Positions 4,485 to 5,064 of a stretch of 5,064 nucleotides of DNA are shown piece after piece. The DNA lies in NCBI GenBank assembly GCA_900550095.1, contig URRG01000204.1, positions 1-5,064 of the forward strand, given 5' to 3'. Positions within the stretch are counted from its first letter, which is position 1. Every line of letters starts with the position of its first letter. The stretch is from an uncultured Oscillospiraceae bacterium. GTDB taxonomy: Bacteria > Bacillota > Clostridia > Oscillospirales > Acutalibacteraceae. The notes beneath the pieces are model-generated. The model was not told the origin of the DNA, searched no databases, and was given only the letters and a program-made list of their open reading frames with translations. Made by a program: the position numbers and the translations under genes.

Positions 4485-5064
4485 TTATACAAACAGCGGG
4501 CTTATGGGCTTATCCATATACACGCGCTCAATAGCCTCCGCAAAATGGGGCGCCACGGGCAGGATGGTAAATTTGGAAGAAAGCTCTTCAGCCTTCAGCG
4601 GCACCGTATCCAAAAGGATCACTTCCTGGATGGGGCTTTGCTCCAAACGCTCCACCGCGGGGCCGGAAAGGACTCCATGGGTGGCGCAGGCCGTGACCTC
4701 CACCGCGCCTCTCTCCAGCATGGCCCGGGCCGCGTTGCAGATGCTCCCGGCGGTATCGATCATATCGTCCACCAGGATCACCTTTTTGCCCTTTACGTCG
4801 CCTATGACGTTCATCACTTCGCTCTCGTTAGGGCGGGGGCGGCGCTTGTCCACGATCGCCATGGGACATCCGATCTTGGCCGCGAAGGTCCTGGCCCTGG
4901 TGACGGAACCCAGATCCGGGGATACAACCACATAACCGTCCTTCACCCGGTCCCCCAGCCGTTCCCGGATAAAGGAGGAAAGCACGGGAGCCCCCAGCAG
5001 ATGATCCACCGGAATATTGAAAAATCCCTGAATCTGCGCCGCATGCAGATCCATGGTGAGGACC
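4485..5064 (-). CDS. prs: Ribose-phosphate pyrophosphokinase, C-terminal part (truncated by the window)
   Basis: The enzyme makes PRPP from ribose 5-phosphate and ATP for nucleotide, His and Trp synthesis, in the cytoplasm. About 192 residues are visible, and the frame is open past the right edge (VLTMDLHAAQIQGFF is a family hallmark well inside the protein). Compared with the about 317-residue bacterial enzyme, roughly 125 N-terminal residues are missing. Counting from the Met at 5054, the visible parts are SPDLGSVTRAR (45-55), the catalytic flexible loop KRRPRPNESEV (70-80), the PRPP-binding loop VILVDDMIDTAGS (92-104) and GVLSGPAVER (127-136). The protein ends ISPLFV, as is usual. The Asp-Leu-Gly-Ser after SP replaces the Asp-His-Gly-Gly of B. 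subtilis, which I take as a normal clostridial variant. The gene converges on the methyltransferase cluster. Its promoter and start lie outside the window. Confidence 0.96.
   Translation of the reverse strand, partial: VLTMDLHAAQIQGFFNIPVDHLLGAPVLSSFIRERLGDRVKDGYVVVSPDLGSVTRARTFAAKIGCPMAIVDKRRPRPNESEVMNVIGDVKGKKVILVDDMIDTAGSICNAARAMLERGAVEVTACATHGVLSGPAVERLEQSPIQEVILLDTVPLKAEELSSKFTILPVAPHFAEAIERVYMDKPISPLFV

Noticed and set aside
4450..4935. A 161-codon + strand frame opposite prs
   Set aside because: It is antisense to highly conserved Prs motifs and is Ser/Thr-rich, as typical of a shadow frame.
4905..4935. Leu in place of His in the Prs SPD(H/L)G motif as a possible inactive enzyme
   Set aside because: The flexible loop and PRPP-binding loop are intact, and I recall the DLGSV form as common in clostridial Prs, so it is more likely a normal variant.

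Overview
The window looks like chromosomal DNA from a moderately GC-rich member of the Bacillota, most likely a gut-type Clostridia/Lachnospiraceae species. The reasons are strong AGGAGG-type ribosome binding sites, TTG starts, a CD3324-family small protein (a Clostridia-typical family), and a Prs protein with clostridial-looking sequence. The organism is inferred from protein style only.

Positions 1-1750 hold the end of an export-type ABC transporter operon: a 5'-truncated ABC-2 permease followed, with a TTGA start/stop overlap, by a second ABC-2-like permease of 385 residues. The ATPase would be expected upstream, outside the window. No clear terminator follows the second permease.

Positions 1751-2255 (about 500 bases) carry no conventional gene and are the most unusual part of the window. 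A good extended -10 promoter (1815-1843) is followed by a hairpin and then a well-formed Shine-Dalgarno site driving a 17-codon reading frame (1914-1967). Next comes a repeat-rich segment of clearly different base composition. It has long imperfect inverted arms (1953-1976 / 2171-2193), a 12-base perfect palindrome, two separate runs of about 9-base repeats, and a 48-base stem-loop (2075-2122) that pairs better as RNA on the + strand than on the - strand. The segment is either a long structured 5' leader or a decayed palindromic repeat element.

Positions 2256-4388 hold a three-gene, same-strand cluster: a CD3324-family helix-turn-helix protein, a 318-residue class I SAM-dependent methyltransferase, and a second, unrelated-looking 217-residue class I SAM methyltransferase. 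A possible 32-codon coupled reading frame lies just before the third gene. The cluster ends in a perfect 17-bp intrinsic terminator (4392-4435). The substrates of the two methyltransferases cannot be read from the sequence.

Positions 4485-5064 hold the C-terminal part of prs (ribose-phosphate pyrophosphokinase) on the - strand, converging on the methyltransferase cluster. It runs off the right edge of the window.
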